A stretch of DNA of 64,000 nt from Halostagnicola larsenii XH-48 (GCF_000517625.1 NZ_CP007055.1:1860001-1924000), one strand, 5' to 3'. Shown: positions 19,346-28,276, counted from the stretch's first letter. A program made the numbers and translations. Notes: generated from the letters alone by a model not told the origin.

Positions 19346-19490
19346 ACCCAGTATCGGCCGCCGAACGCTGAAATAGCTTGCTGGATCGACCCGAAACAGC
19401 GAGCGTCGCCGGAGAGATGTGACGCTTCGAAGATACGTTTTTTTAGTTTTGCACCAATCCGCATAATAGGGGACGGGAACCAGGCAGCGT
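19346..19490. promoter_or_regulatory. Divergent promoter region mutS / 4Fe-4S membrane protein
   Basis: 145 bp between divergent starts. GCATAATAGG (19461-19470) is centred 26 bp before ATG 19491 and is a good TATA box for the rightward gene. A run of seven T (19438-19444) and the leftward AT-rich stretch agctatttcag near 19371-19380 serve mutS or end stray transcripts. Confidence 0.5.
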
Positions 19491-20828
19491 ATGAGCAATC
19501 AGCCCGACAACCCGTGGCACCTGACGCTCACCCGGTCACGGCTCTTCCGATTCTTGCTCACGAATCGATACGTGCAACCGGCCGTCCACGTGATCATGGT
19601 CACGTTGTTCGCGTGGGCCATCTGGACTGCCTTCACCGGACCACAGAACCCCGATACGAACTTCGGGAGCGTGGCCTTTTTCAGCCTCTGGTGGTCGACG
19701 GTCATGCTCGTCAGTCTCGTGGTACTCGGCCGCGTCTGGTGTTACGTCTGCCCGATGGGGGCGATCGTCCGGTTCACGCAACGGTTCGGACTGCAGCGTC
19801 ACTTCCCGATGTTCACCGGTCCGAAAGCGACCGTCTTCGGCATCTCGCTGTCGGTGCTCTCGATCACGGCGATCACGTTCCTGTTCGCCCGCATGCCGAT
19901 GTACAAACTCGGGATGGTCTTCGAACCGCGGCTGGTCGGCATCTACTTCCTCGCCTTCACCGCGCTGGCGGTCGGCGTCAGTCTCGTCTTCCAGCGCCAG
20001 GCGTTCTGTCGCTACGTCTGTCCCGCCTCGGGAGTCATGAGCGTTACCTCGAAGCTCTCGCCGGTCGAAATCCGCCAGGAGGAGTCGACCGGCGTCCAGT
20101 GTGCGACCCTCGAGTATCAGAGCGACTATCTGAGCACCGAGCGCCGCTGTGTCTCCTGTATGAAGTGTACGACCGAACAACCGAAAGCGGACGTCGGGCT
20201 CCGCGTTCGGTGGCCCGGCGCTGCGGCGGTGCGCCAGAAAATCGCGCTTCCGGACGAAGCCCTGCTCGTGATCGTCCTGTGGGCGGTGTTCCCGATCGAT
20301 CACGTCCTCGGCGGCAGGGTCGCCGAACTGATCGCGATGTCCGAACCGTGGCCCAGCGTGCTCGCGTACTTCGTGAGCGTTTTCGCGGCGATCGGCGCCT
20401 ATTCCGGAGCCACCGCGCTCGGCTCGCGCTGGAGCGGTCTCGAGTGGGAACCGTCGTTCACCCGATTCGCCTACGCCTACCTGCCGTTCTCGATCATGTA
20501 CATGCTAGGCAATCACGTTGTCACGAACCTCATGACGGAGGGCGGTGCGCTGGTCAACACGTTTTTCGCCGGTCTCGGCGTTCCGTTGAACCTCCCGGAA
20601 GCCCTTGCAAGCCCGTCGACGGTCGCCGCCTGGGAGTGGTTCAACGCCACGATCTGGCCGTGGCTTGGCGTCCTCTGGGGAATCGCGCTCGTTTGGTATA
20701 GCGCGACGCAGATCAGCGACTCGCCCGGGCAGGCGATCCGCGCCATCGCTCCGCACGTCCTGCTGGTCTGTCTCTCGACGGCGTGGATTATCGGCGTCGT
20801 CACCGTCCCCGGATTCGGCGGCCACTAA
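19491..20828 (+). CDS. Membrane 4Fe-4S protein, NapH/NosR/CcoG-like
   Basis: 445 aa polytopic membrane protein with two CxxCP motifs near helix ends (WCYVCPMGA about 83-91; [10 protein letters not shown] about 170-179) and a ferredoxin-like CVSCMKC (about 222-228), enough ligands for one or two 4Fe-4S clusters. About eight to ten hydrophobic helices. This arrangement occurs in quinol-linked electron-transfer or metallo-oxidase assembly proteins (NapH, NosR, CcoG), but flanking subunits that would tell which are absent. The C-terminal half lacks known catalytic motifs. Confidence 0.8.
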   Translation: MSNQPDNPWHLTLTRSRLFRFLLTNRYVQPAVHVIMVTLFAWAIWTAFTGPQNPDTNFGSVAFFSLWWSTVMLVSLVVLGRVWCYVCPMGAIVRFTQRFGLQRHFPMFTGPKATVFGISLSVLSITAITFLFARMPMYKLGMVFEPRLVGIYFLAFTALAVGVSLVFQRQAFCRYVCPASGVMSVTSKLSPVEIRQEESTGVQCATLEYQSDYLSTERRCVSCMKCTTEQPKADVGLRVRWPGAAAVRQKIALPDEALLVIVLWAVFPIDHVLGGRVAELIAMSEPWPSVLAYFVSVFAAIGAYSGATALGSRWSGLEWEPSFTRFAYAYLPFSIMYMLGNHVVTNLMTEGGALVNTFFAGLGVPLNLPEALASPSTVAAWEWFNATIWPWLGVLWGIALVWYSATQISDSPGQAIRAIAPHVLLVCLSTAWIIGVVTVPGFGGH

Positions 20829-20978
20829 CCGCGACAGCGCTTTCGGTGCCCCGTCGATCGAATCGGTTTCCGCCCGAACACGTCTTTGAGCCGGCCGAGA
20901 GAACCTATCTGGGGTAGCTCCGCTGAATCTGTCGTCAAACGACGGAAAAAGGTATTACGGTTGCCTCGCCAGTAGGTC

Positions 20979-22751
20979 ATGAACTCCATGGACTCGCCGA
21001 TCTCGAGCGGAACGGTCGCGTTCCTCGCGCTGGTGGTGGTCTGTGCCATAGTCGCCGGAGCGACCGGTTCAGCCCTGGCAACCACGGCACCGGACTACTC
21101 GCTCGAGGAGGTCGGTTCGGACGACGCTACGCTGTCCGACCTCGAGATCGATACCGAGTCGGGCGAGACCACCCTCGAGAACGCGACGGACGACGAAGCC
21201 GATTCACTCGAGGAATCGACGGACGAGACGACCGATAGCGTCGACGGGTCGACCGACGAGGTGACGGGCGATGACGGCGACTCGACGAACGGCACAACCC
21301 GCGACGAGGACGAGGATACCGACGGGGAAGACGACCTGACCGACGCCGACGACACCCTCAGTGACGACGACCTGACCGACGACCCTACCGACACGGACGC
21401 GACCGACGAAAGCGGCGGTTCAGCCGAAGACACTGGCGAAGACCCCGTGGATGCAAGTAGCGTGGATGACGACACGGCCGATCCGGTCAGCGGTACGAAC
21501 GATTCGATCACCAACGGGACCGACGGCCTCGAGGAGACGAGCGACAGTCTGAACGACACGACGGATGCCGTCTCGAACGCGACGAACGAAACGACGGGCG
21601 GACTCGAGGGGACGGTCGAGAACACGACGGGCGGACTCGACGGCGCGACGGACGAGCTCGAGAAGACGACGGACAAACCGGCCAACGAGACCGGTTCGTT
21701 CCTCGAGAAGCCGGTTCGCTCCGCGTCGGACGTGCTCGCAGGGACGACCGCGGGAGCCGAAGCGGGCATCTCGACGACCGTCTCGAGCGTCACGTCGACC
21801 GGTCTCTCAGAGGCGTCTGAAACGATATCGGCAGTGGTGGACGACGATTCGCCGGTTGGCAGCGCCCTCGCCGGCGGGGAGCCCGCAGATCCGGGAGTCG
21901 CCCAGACCGCAACCGACGCAATCCTCGTCGGAATGCTGGGAGCCGTGGCCGCCTCTGCCGGGGCGGCCGGCGGAATCGGAGCGACGGGTGGCACGATCGG
22001 TGCAGCAGGAGGCGGACTCGGGGCTGCGGGCGGCGGAATCGGCGGCGCGGGTGCGGCCGGGAGCGCGGGGGCGACGGCCGGTGCCGGTCTCGCGGGCGGA
22101 ACGGCGGGTTCCGGCGCGGGAGCGGCGAGCGGGAGTGGCACGACGGGTGCCGCGAGCAATGCGGTCGCAAACTGGACGGCGAGCGGCCGTCGGTATCTCC
22201 GCCGCGCTCTCGCGTCGATTCCGTGGGAACTGCTCCCGATTTTCAAGTACAGCAGGTACGACGACTCGGACCCGCTCGAGAACGAAACCCGGGCGACGAT
22301 CTACGAGACCGTCGAGGCTCATCCGGGCAGGTACCTCTCCCAGATTAGCGACGACGCCGACGTCCCGCTGTCGACGGTTCGCCACCACGTCCGGATCCTC
22401 GAGGAAGAAGACCTCCTGACCGCCGCGAAGATCAACGGCAAGCGTCGGTACTACCTCGAAGAGACCGATTCGACGCTTCAGGCCGCACTCGAGGAACCCG
22501 CCAAACGCGACGTGCTCGAGGCGCTGGCGACGCTCGAGCGCGCGAACAACAGTGAACTCGCGGCGGAACTCGAGCGCGATCCGAGCACGATTACGCACCA
22601 TCTGTCGACGCTCGAAGACGACGGGCTTGTGGTTCGAAACCGCGATGGGCGGTCTGTCGTCACCGAACTCGCGACGGAGACGAAAGCGGCGCTGGGCGAG
22701 GACGATATCTCGACGCTCAAGGACGCCTCTCCGCAGGCACCGGCGGATTGA
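20979..22751 (+). CDS. Predicted membrane-anchored regulator: secreted acidic region, Ala/Gly-rich helix, two winged helices
   Basis: 590 aa. Signal peptide or first helix at about 9-33 (VAFLALVVVCAIVAGATGSA); then about 200 residues of Asp/Thr/Ser/Glu-rich low complexity with several N-x-T/S sites; a hydrophobic stretch about 311-337 (TDAILVGMLGAVAASAG) running into about 60 Gly/Ala residues; then two winged-helix DNA-binding domains, about 435-495 (ISDDADVPLSTVRHHVRIL) and about 505-565 (LAAELERDPSTITHHLSTL). The likely topology is outside acid tail, one membrane span, cytoplasmic DNA-binding end: a one-component membrane-tethered transcription factor. ggaaaaaggtattac about 28 bp upstream is a plausible TATA box. 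It converges on gvpO with 42 bp between stops. Targets unknown. Confidence 0.75.
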   Translation: MNSMDSPISSGTVAFLALVVVCAIVAGATGSALATTAPDYSLEEVGSDDATLSDLEIDTESGETTLENATDDEADSLEESTDETTDSVDGSTDEVTGDDGDSTNGTTRDEDEDTDGEDDLTDADDTLSDDDLTDDPTDTDATDESGGSAEDTGEDPVDASSVDDDTADPVSGTNDSITNGTDGLEETSDSLNDTTDAVSNATNETTGGLEGTVENTTGGLDGATDELEKTTDKPANETGSFLEKPVRSASDVLAGTTAGAEAGISTTVSSVTSTGLSEASETISAVVDDDSPVGSALAGGEPADPGVAQTATDAILVGMLGAVAASAGAAGGIGATGGTIGAAGGGLGAAGGGIGGAGAAGSAGATAGAGLAGGTAGSGAGAASGSGTTGAASNAVANWTASGRRYLRRALASIPWELLPIFKYSRYDDSDPLENETRATIYETVEAHPGRYLSQISDDADVPLSTVRHHVRILEEEDLLTAAKINGKRRYYLEETDSTLQAALEEPAKRDVLEALATLERANNSELAAELERDPSTITHHLSTLEDDGLVVRNRDGRSVVTELATETKAALGEDDISTLKDASPQAPAD

Positions 22752-22793
22752 TCGACCGCGGACACCACTACGGAGGTGGCGGCCTCCGTGAGG

Positions 22794-23366
22794 TCAGTTC
22801 TCGAACGACCCCGTATCGCCGCGTCGGTATCGATCGATCCGCTGGTAGCCGAGCACGACCGCGTCCTCGTCGAGTTCGATTTCGTACCGTCCGAGGACGT
22901 CCTGCGTATCCGGGACCGAGGCTCGTTCGACGACTTCGGCGACCGCACGCCAGCCCTCGTCCGTCGGCGTAATCTCGCTGACGCCGTCGAACCGATACCC
23001 GATCAGTTCGCCCGCCGTCGACTGGACGGTTCGACGGACCGCGAGCACGCCTTCGATCTTGCTCTCGTCGACGTCGCCGGTTTCGACGTCCGCATCCTCG
23101 AGCGAACTCGTATCGACGTCTTCGGGGTCCGTCGTTTCCTCGCCCGCTATCGAGTCCGTCTGGGAACCGGCGTCGTCGCCCGCCTGCTGGTCCTGCTCTT
23201 GCTGTTCTTGCTGTTGTTCTGTTTGGCTGTCGCTCACGGTTGTATCACTCTCGTCGTGTTGGTAGCAAAACCCGTCGTCCTGGGCCGGGCGCGAACAGCG
23301 CTCACCGTCGTCGGTGAGTGCCTGACATCGTTCGCTCGAGTCCGTTTCGGTTTCGGCTTCGGCCAT
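22794..23366 (-). CDS. gvpO: Gas vesicle protein GvpO with N-terminal zinc-knuckle
   Basis: 190 aa. The C-terminal 90 residues are GvpO (AVRRTVQSTAGELIGYRFDG, then WRAVAEVVERASVPDTQDVL and YEIELDEDAVVLGYQRIDRY), a small protein needed for gas vesicle formation in haloarchaea. In front of it is a separate motif C-x9-C-x9-C-x2-H (RCQALTDDGERC ... FCYQH, residues about 14-37), which looks like a small zinc-binding knuckle, joined by a Gln/Asp/Glu-rich linker. The Halobacterium GvpO I know has no such motif. Third gene of the leftward gvpA-N-O unit, 38 bp after gvpN. Confidence 0.9.
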   Translation of the reverse strand: MAEAETETDSSERCQALTDDGERCSRPAQDDGFCYQHDESDTTVSDSQTEQQQEQQEQDQQAGDDAGSQTDSIAGEETTDPEDVDTSSLEDADVETGDVDESKIEGVLAVRRTVQSTAGELIGYRFDGVSEITPTDEGWRAVAEVVERASVPDTQDVLGRYEIELDEDAVVLGYQRIDRYRRGDTGSFEN

Positions 23367-23404
23367 TGATTTTGGGAGGTTGGATTCTTGGTTTCGGTGT
23401 GGGT

Positions 23405-24427
23405 CTATACCGTCTCAGAGATCCGGTCTTTGAGTTCGGTGACATCGTCGCCCTCGCGCCCGCCGGACACTTTCGGCGCGAGAACGTCGGTGAAGACGTC
23501 AGCGAGCAGTTCGTCTGCGATGCCGTTATCGCTGGTGTTGAACACTGACAGCCCTTTAGCCGTCGTGATCGCGGCTCGAGTCCCGACGACGATATCGAGT
23601 TCGTCACGCAACTGCTGGGTCGTCGAGACGACTTCGTCGATCTGGTCGGACGGCAATTCGACGTGTGCGTCGACGATCTCGCGCTCGGTTTCGGCGTCGT
23701 AGTAGTCGATGTGGACGCCGACGACGCGATCGAGCAGGGCATCCTGTTGCTGGTGGACCCCCGCGTACTCGATGTCGTTCGAGGTGAGTATCGCGCGAAA
23801 CTCGGGGTGGACGTCTATCGTCCGATCGTCGCCGCGCTTGCCCGGCCGCTCAAGGACGCCCTCCTCGAACAGCGACAGCAAGACGTTGTGAGCGGCGGGA
23901 TCGCTCCGGGAAAATTCGTTGTACACGAGCGTCGCGCCCTCCCGAACGGCGACCGAGAGCGGGTTGTCGACCCATCGCTCGCGGACGATCTGCGTCCGCT
24001 TGTCGACGCCGCCCACGAATTGATCGCGTTCTTCGTACCGTTCGCCGCCCGCGTGGGCGCCGACGAGAGCCGCCGTGTCGACGGCCTCGTCGCCGTTGAG
24101 CCAGACGACCGGCCGTCCACGTTCCGCTGCGGCCGAAAGCGCGAGTGACGTCTTTCCGCAGCCGGTCGGCCCGATCAGGTGGACCGGTTGTTCCGCCTCG
24201 AGCCAGCCCTGAATCCGGTTGCGAATCGAGTCGATTTCGTCGGTTTCGACGAACGGCTCCGGGGCGACTTCTTCCGGGGCTGAAAGCGGCGTGTCACCGT
24301 TTCGTTCGCTGGCCGCCGCCTTTCGACGGAGCTCTTTTTCGGCTTTGCGGCCGCTCTTTTGTGCGCGATCGGTTCGAATTTTCGTGCCGCGGACCTTCCG
24401 TTTACGCGAAGACGAGTCGTCCGCCAT
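23405..24427 (-). CDS. gvpN: Gas vesicle protein GvpN, AAA+ (MoxR-like) ATPase
   Basis: 340 aa. ATPase that promotes gas vesicle enlargement. Walker A GPTGCGKTS (about 86-94), a Walker B-like GATLVYNEFSRSDP (about 150-163) and sensor region FRAILTSNDIEYAG (about 197-210) are present. The first 40 residues are strongly basic (SRKRKVRGTKIRTDRAQKSG), as in other haloarchaeal GvpN. It starts only 5 bp after the gvpA stop, so no gvpC lies between them, unlike the p-vac and mc-vac clusters. Confidence 0.95.
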   Translation of the reverse strand: MADDSSSRKRKVRGTKIRTDRAQKSGRKAEKELRRKAAASERNGDTPLSAPEEVAPEPFVETDEIDSIRNRIQGWLEAEQPVHLIGPTGCGKTSLALSAAAERGRPVVWLNGDEAVDTAALVGAHAGGERYEERDQFVGGVDKRTQIVRERWVDNPLSVAVREGATLVYNEFSRSDPAAHNVLLSLFEEGVLERPGKRGDDRTIDVHPEFRAILTSNDIEYAGVHQQQDALLDRVVGVHIDYYDAETEREIVDAHVELPSDQIDEVVSTTQQLRDELDIVVGTRAAITTAKGLSVFNTSDNGIADELLADVFTDVLAPKVSGGREGDDVTELKDRISETV

Positions 24428-24432
24428 CGAGG

Positions 24433-24720
24433 TTATTGTGAGGCCGACTGGGGCGACGACTCGGGGCGTTGCTCGACCTCGAGTTCCTCGAGATCTTCCA
24501 TATCGCCGTCGGCCCTCGCTTGCTCAATTTTTGCGATCTCCTCCGCGTAGTGCAGGAAGGTGTCCACCGACGCGACGACGACGCGCGCTTCGATGGTGAG
24601 CAGTTCGATCCCGACGACCGAGACTCGCGCCCAGATGTCGATGACGACGCCCTTGTCGAGGACGCGGTCAAGTACCTCTGCGAGACTTGAGGAATCCGGT
24701 CTTCGTTGTGGTGATGGCAT
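24433..24720 (-). CDS. gvpA: Major gas vesicle structural protein GvpA
   Basis: 95 aa. The hydrophobic protein that builds the gas vesicle wall ribs. The core [40 protein letters not shown] and [14 protein letters not shown] is almost identical to halobacterial GvpA. It is longer than the usual 76 or so residues: an N-terminal [10 protein letters not shown] and a C-terminal acidic tail [23 protein letters not shown] 24720 is chosen because it begins closest to the family start; the frame is open to an ATG at 24762. First gene of the leftward unit. Confidence 0.96.
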   Translation of the reverse strand: MPSPQRRPDSSSLAEVLDRVLDKGVVIDIWARVSVVGIELLTIEARVVVASVDTFLHYAEEIAKIEQARADGDMEDLEELEVEQRPESSPQSASQ

Positions 24721-25025
24721 CTCGTCCAAGTGTCCATCGCGGATGGGTTTGAGGACTCGCATTGCGTTTGCAAGTCCGCCGTTTGAAACGGGACGGCTGC
24801 TAGTGCAAGCACGAGAGTAACGTCGGGTGATCGCATACCCACTGTCGAACGTACTATGTCAATTCAGCGTATGCGCGAGCGCTGGCGGTCGCGGCCACCC
24901 ACGACGGGTCGGCTCCGGCGAGCACGGATCGGCCCCGTCCGCTCGAAGAGGACGTGCTTCCCCCAGTGCGCCTCCCGATCGGGGCCCCACTCGTTCGCAC
25001 GGTTTTGCTCGAGAGGTGACACCGA
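24721..25025. promoter_or_regulatory. Divergent control region between gvpA and gvpF
   Basis: 305 bp between the two gas vesicle units. In Halobacterium salinarum and Haloferax mediterranei gvpD and gvpE occupy the position before gvpF; here neither is present and no other gene fits. A Shine-Dalgarno-like GAGGTGA lies 8-14 bp before the gvpF GTG. I see no convincing TATA box for gvpA; a weak imperfect repeat GGGT-GATCGCAT-ACCC is at about 24835-24850. Confidence 0.6.
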
Positions 25026-25655
25026 GTGAACAACCGCTACGTCTACGGCATCGTCGAATCCGGCGCGGACCTCGAGTTCGAAACTGACGCCGTCGGGGGC
25101 GCAGATCGCGTCTACACCGTCTCCCACCGCCGGTACGAGGCCGTCGTCTCGGACATCGACACGACCGATCCGGAGGAGACGGACGAGGACGCACGGCGAC
25201 ACGACGAGGTCCTCCGCGAGATCATGGAGCGGACCAACGGCCATCCGATCGTCCCGATGCAGTTCGGGATGGCCTTCGAGAGCAACCGCGCGTTGAAGAA
25301 CGTCATTCGGGGCGCTCGACCGGCGTTCCGGCGCGCGATCCGCGACATCGAGGGTCGGATCGAACTGGGGGTCAAGCTCGTCACCGAGGAGGACGCAGAC
25401 GTCGATCGAGAAGCGATCGAGGAGACCGTCGCCGACGAACTCGAGCCGCTGGCCGCCCAATCGGTCGCGAACGACGACTTCAGCGATCGGCTCGTCGTCA
25501 ACCGGTCGTACCTCGTCGAGGAAACGGAGCGCGAACAGTTCGACGAAGCCGTCGCGGACCTCGAGGATCACCCCGACCTCGAGGACGTGATCGTCCAGTA
25601 TACGGGTCCGTTCGCCCCCTACAGCTTCGTCGACGTCAAAATCGGAGCCCAGTGA
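25026..25655 (+). CDS. gvpF: Gas vesicle protein GvpF
   Basis: 209 aa. GvpF/GvpL-family accessory protein, thought to bind GvpA early in assembly. Start motif RYVYGIVESG, the conserved GHPIVPMQFGMAF (about 75-87) and the C-terminal VQYTGPFAPYSFVDVKI are typical. GTG start with Shine-Dalgarno GAGGTGA. First gene of the rightward unit F-G-H-I-J-K-L-M. Confidence 0.94.
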   Translation: MNNRYVYGIVESGADLEFETDAVGGADRVYTVSHRRYEAVVSDIDTTDPEETDEDARRHDEVLREIMERTNGHPIVPMQFGMAFESNRALKNVIRGARPAFRRAIRDIEGRIELGVKLVTEEDADVDREAIEETVADELEPLAAQSVANDDFSDRLVVNRSYLVEETEREQFDEAVADLEDHPDLEDVIVQYTGPFAPYSFVDVKIGAQ

Positions 25656-25661
25656 TTTCCC

Positions 25662-25916
25662 GTGTTCGTACTCGATGACCTCCTCTTCCAGCCGTTCGTG
25701 AACATCCTCGACGCGATCCACACCATCGCGCTCGACGAGTTGTACGATCTCGAGGGACTCGAGGACGAGCGCAAGGAAAACCAGCTCCTGTACGAACTCG
25801 GCGAGCGGTCGGAAGAAGAGTATCTCGAACGAAAGGAAGTGCTCGAAGAAGAGATCGAAATCGCCCGAGAAGTCCACGAACAACTGCGGAGCGGACGCGT
25901 CGAGGTGAAACGATAA
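25662..25916 (+). CDS. gvpG: Gas vesicle protein GvpG
   Basis: 84 aa, usual length for the family. Begins LDDLLFQPFVNILDAIHTIA and then forms an acidic coiled region (EERSEEEY-like, LERKEVLEEEIEIAREVHEQ). An accessory protein essential for vesicle formation in haloarchaea. GTG start 6 bp after the gvpF stop; its stop overlaps the gvpH start by 1 bp. Confidence 0.92.
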   Translation: MFVLDDLLFQPFVNILDAIHTIALDELYDLEGLEDERKENQLLYELGERSEEEYLERKEVLEEEIEIAREVHEQLRSGRVEVKR

Positions 25917-26701
25917 TGTCCGACGAACCGCCATCAGACGACGAGCGACCGGACGAATCGAGCGACGATCACCGCGAATCCCAGCCCGACGAGGCCGACG
26001 ACCCTCACGACGGAGAGCCGTCACTGCCCGATGAACGCCGACCGCCGATCGGTCCCGAGTCGACGGATGACTGGTCGTCCGCAGAGCCGACGGGAGCAGA
26101 CGATCCCGAGGACGGCCACTGGCTCTCGAGTCTCCTGAATCTCCTCGACTCCCTCGATCGGACCGCCAGCGCGTCGGGATCGGGACGGGCCGGTGGCAGG
26201 AGTCGATTCGGGCTCGAGTACGACGTCTCGATCGGATCGGGGCTCGATCCGACCGGCTCGGATTCCGCACGAAGGTCGTCTAACCGACCCTCTCGGATCT
26301 CTCGAGGGGACGCTGCTAGACGCGACACCGCCGAGGAGCGCCCCTCCCGAACGCGGCGTCGGCGTTCGTCGCTTTCTACCCACCGCGTGACGACCCGGAC
26401 GTACGACGACGAACTGCTGGTCATCGCCGACGTTTCGGGTGTCGATCCCGAGACGGTTACCGTCGGATTCGACGGCAGCGACGACGACCCGACGCTCGTC
26501 GTCGGCGTCGGCGACCGGGAACTCGAGCGCGTCGACGTGCCGTGGGATCGGTCGTCGGTCGAAGCGGGCGCACGGATCAAAAACGGCGTCCTCACGGTTA
26601 CCGTCTCGACAAGCCACCGCGACGGTGCCACAGACACGGCGTCTGAGGGATCGAGCGCCACCGAACACGACGACGAATCCGGCGGTGATCGGCGTGAGTG
26701 A
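25916..26701 (+). CDS. gvpH: Gas vesicle protein GvpH with alpha-crystallin-like C terminus
   Basis: 261 aa. About 150 residues of disordered acidic, then Arg/Ser-rich sequence precede a C-terminal Hsp20-like domain (about 158-235): TYDDELLVIADVSGVDPETV, then VPWDRSS and ARIKNGVLTVTVS, which carries the alpha-crystallin NGVL motif. Family members are accessory and not essential. Overlaps gvpG by 1 bp and gvpI by 8 bp. Confidence 0.9.
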   Translation: MSDEPPSDDERPDESSDDHRESQPDEADDPHDGEPSLPDERRPPIGPESTDDWSSAEPTGADDPEDGHWLSSLLNLLDSLDRTASASGSGRAGGRSRFGLEYDVSIGSGLDPTGSDSARRSSNRPSRISRGDAARRDTAEERPSRTRRRRSSLSTHRVTTRTYDDELLVIADVSGVDPETVTVGFDGSDDDPTLVVGVGDRELERVDVPWDRSSVEAGARIKNGVLTVTVSTSHRDGATDTASEGSSATEHDDESGGDRRE

Positions 26702-27632
26702 GGAATCGAGCGACGACGACTCGGTGCTCCTCCAGAACGCAATGGCACACCTCGAGTCCCTCCGGAACGAACTCGATCCCGTCGAATCGATCGAAGAACT
26801 CGACGACGACGCTCTCGAGTCCGTCATCGGCGACGTCGACGCGCTCGTGGACGTCGCGACGGAACTCGAGGAACTGTTCGAGGCACTCGATCTTGAGAAC
26901 CTGCCGGAGGCGGTCGAGGGCGACGAACTGCTCGAGGCGATCGACGCGAGCGAGGTACCCGCGGCCCTGAGCGGCGGTGACGAGAGCGGCGTCGATGACG
27001 TCGTCGACCTCGGCCAGGTAGTCTCCGCGGTCGACCTATTGAGCGCCTGGAACGCGACCGACCTGACCGAAATCTGGGAGGAAACCCAGGAACTCGAGCA
27101 AGCGGTCGACGACCTCGCGAACGACGAAGACGGCGGACTGGCTTCGGAGGCTGCCTCGGCCGTGACCGACGACGACAGCGGTCTCGTCGGCGACGATGGA
27201 CTCCTCAGCGGAGAGGAGGACGGGAACGGACTGCTCGGCGGCGGAGATGACCTCCTCGAGGACGTCGATCCGACGGACGCGCTAGGCTCGATCAACGTCG
27301 ACGAAAACCCCGAAGCCTATCAGGCGTTCATCCAACAACAGGCGATGGAGGGAATCGACGAGTTTCGGGACGCCCTGTTGAAGACCCACGGCAAGTTCGA
27401 GAGACTCTACGAACTGAACCGCGAGAAGATGCGCCGACAGGATACGAGCACCAGCTCCCGAAATCCGACGGCGGCGTCGACGATTCCGACGAATCGACGC
27501 GACGTAGGCGGCGGCGCTCGACACTCGACGGTGCCGCGAAAAGTGAAGTACTCGACCGCACCGGCTCGAAACCGGATCTACGGACGCCGGTTCGAACTCG
27601 AGCGCAAGCGACGGGGGTACGACGATGACTAA
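26694..27632 (+). CDS. gvpI: Gas vesicle protein GvpI, enlarged
   Basis: 312 aa. Called from its place between gvpH and gvpJ and from the basic C terminus: SRNPTAASTIPTNRR, ARHSTVPRKVKYSTAPARN and RIYGRRFELERKRRG (about 255-308). The first 220 residues are very acidic and helical (repeated Leu-Asp-Glu patterns). Halobacterium GvpI is about half this length, so this is an extended or fused form. The start GTG 26694 overlaps the gvpH stop, supporting coupling; the reading frame is open further upstream inside gvpH. An internal ATG near 26741 is an alternative. Confidence 0.78.
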   Translation: MSEESSDDDSVLLQNAMAHLESLRNELDPVESIEELDDDALESVIGDVDALVDVATELEELFEALDLENLPEAVEGDELLEAIDASEVPAALSGGDESGVDDVVDLGQVVSAVDLLSAWNATDLTEIWEETQELEQAVDDLANDEDGGLASEAASAVTDDDSGLVGDDGLLSGEEDGNGLLGGGDDLLEDVDPTDALGSINVDENPEAYQAFIQQQAMEGIDEFRDALLKTHGKFERLYELNREKMRRQDTSTSSRNPTAASTIPTNRRDVGGGARHSTVPRKVKYSTAPARNRIYGRRFELERKRRGYDDD

Positions 27633-27691
27633 TGGAGAGGTCACTGCTACGGTGAGCGCAATGCTAGGTACATCACGACATCCGGCAGTCG

Positions 27692-28276
27692 ATGAATCAG
27701 CCCGAATCGGCTACGAACGCCCGTGGGTCGTTCGGACGACCGCGTGGAGAGGTGATCGGCGTGGTCGATGACTTCCAACCGAGTCGGCAGAAGACAGACC
27801 TCGCCGAAGTCGTCGAGATGCTGCTCGATAAAGGAATCGTCATCAACGCCGACATCGCCGTCTCGATCGGCGATACGCAGCTGCTTGGCATTCAGGTCCG
27901 GGCGGCGATCGCGTCCTTCGAAACGGCGGCCAAGTACGGCCTCGAGTTTCCCGAGGGAACCGACATGCGGCGAGTCGCAGAAGCTGTCGACGACCCCGAG
28001 TTAGCCGAAACGGACCGGCCGAACCCGGCGATCGACCCGACTCGAGGCGTCAACGTCACGCCGAATCCCGAGGACGACGGCGGTGATTCGAACGGCGGGA
28101 CCAGCGACGAGGGAGACGAGACGGCCCCGGAAGATGGCGACAGTGAGGCGGATCCGGCTGACGACGACAGTGAGACGGACCCGGCTGACGACGACAGCGA
28201 GGCGGACCCGGATACTGACGACACTGAGACGGAGGACGAAGAGGCCGAAGCGACGGCGGAGGCGGATACCGAATGA
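27692..28276 (+). CDS. gvpJ: Gas vesicle protein GvpJ (GvpA family) with long acidic tail
   Basis: 194 aa. Minor structural protein of the GvpA fold: [20 protein letters not shown] and [20 protein letters not shown] (about 37-75). Followed by the GvpJ-specific [15 protein letters not shown], then about 80 residues of Asp/Glu-rich tail built partly from a 27-bp tandem repeat. There is a 59-bp gap after gvpI; a GTG at about 27751 is a possible alternative start. Stop overlaps the gvpK start (ATGA). Confidence 0.93.
   Translation: MNQPESATNARGSFGRPRGEVIGVVDDFQPSRQKTDLAEVVEMLLDKGIVINADIAVSIGDTQLLGIQVRAAIASFETAAKYGLEFPEGTDMRRVAEAVDDPELAETDRPNPAIDPTRGVNVTPNPEDDGGDSNGGTSDEGDETAPEDGDSEADPADDDSETDPADDDSEADPDTDDTETEDEEAEATAEADTE
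28141..28221 (+). repeat. 27-bp tandem repeat in the gvpJ tail
   Basis: Three copies (28141-28167, 28168-28194, 28195-28221) encoding variants of DSEADPADD, read in frame inside gvpJ. The copies differ at a few bases, so the array is probably variable between strains. Confidence 0.85.

Noticed and set aside
21095-22246. 383-codon minus-strand frame rich in Ser, Val and Pro
   Set aside because: Mirror of the Asp/Thr/Ala/Gly-rich low-complexity part of the 20.98 kb gene.
24784-24791. TGAAACGG, resembling half of the GvpE-responsive site as I remember it
   Set aside because: The second half is missing, its place relative to both promoters is wrong, and no gvpE is present; an 8-mer can occur by chance.
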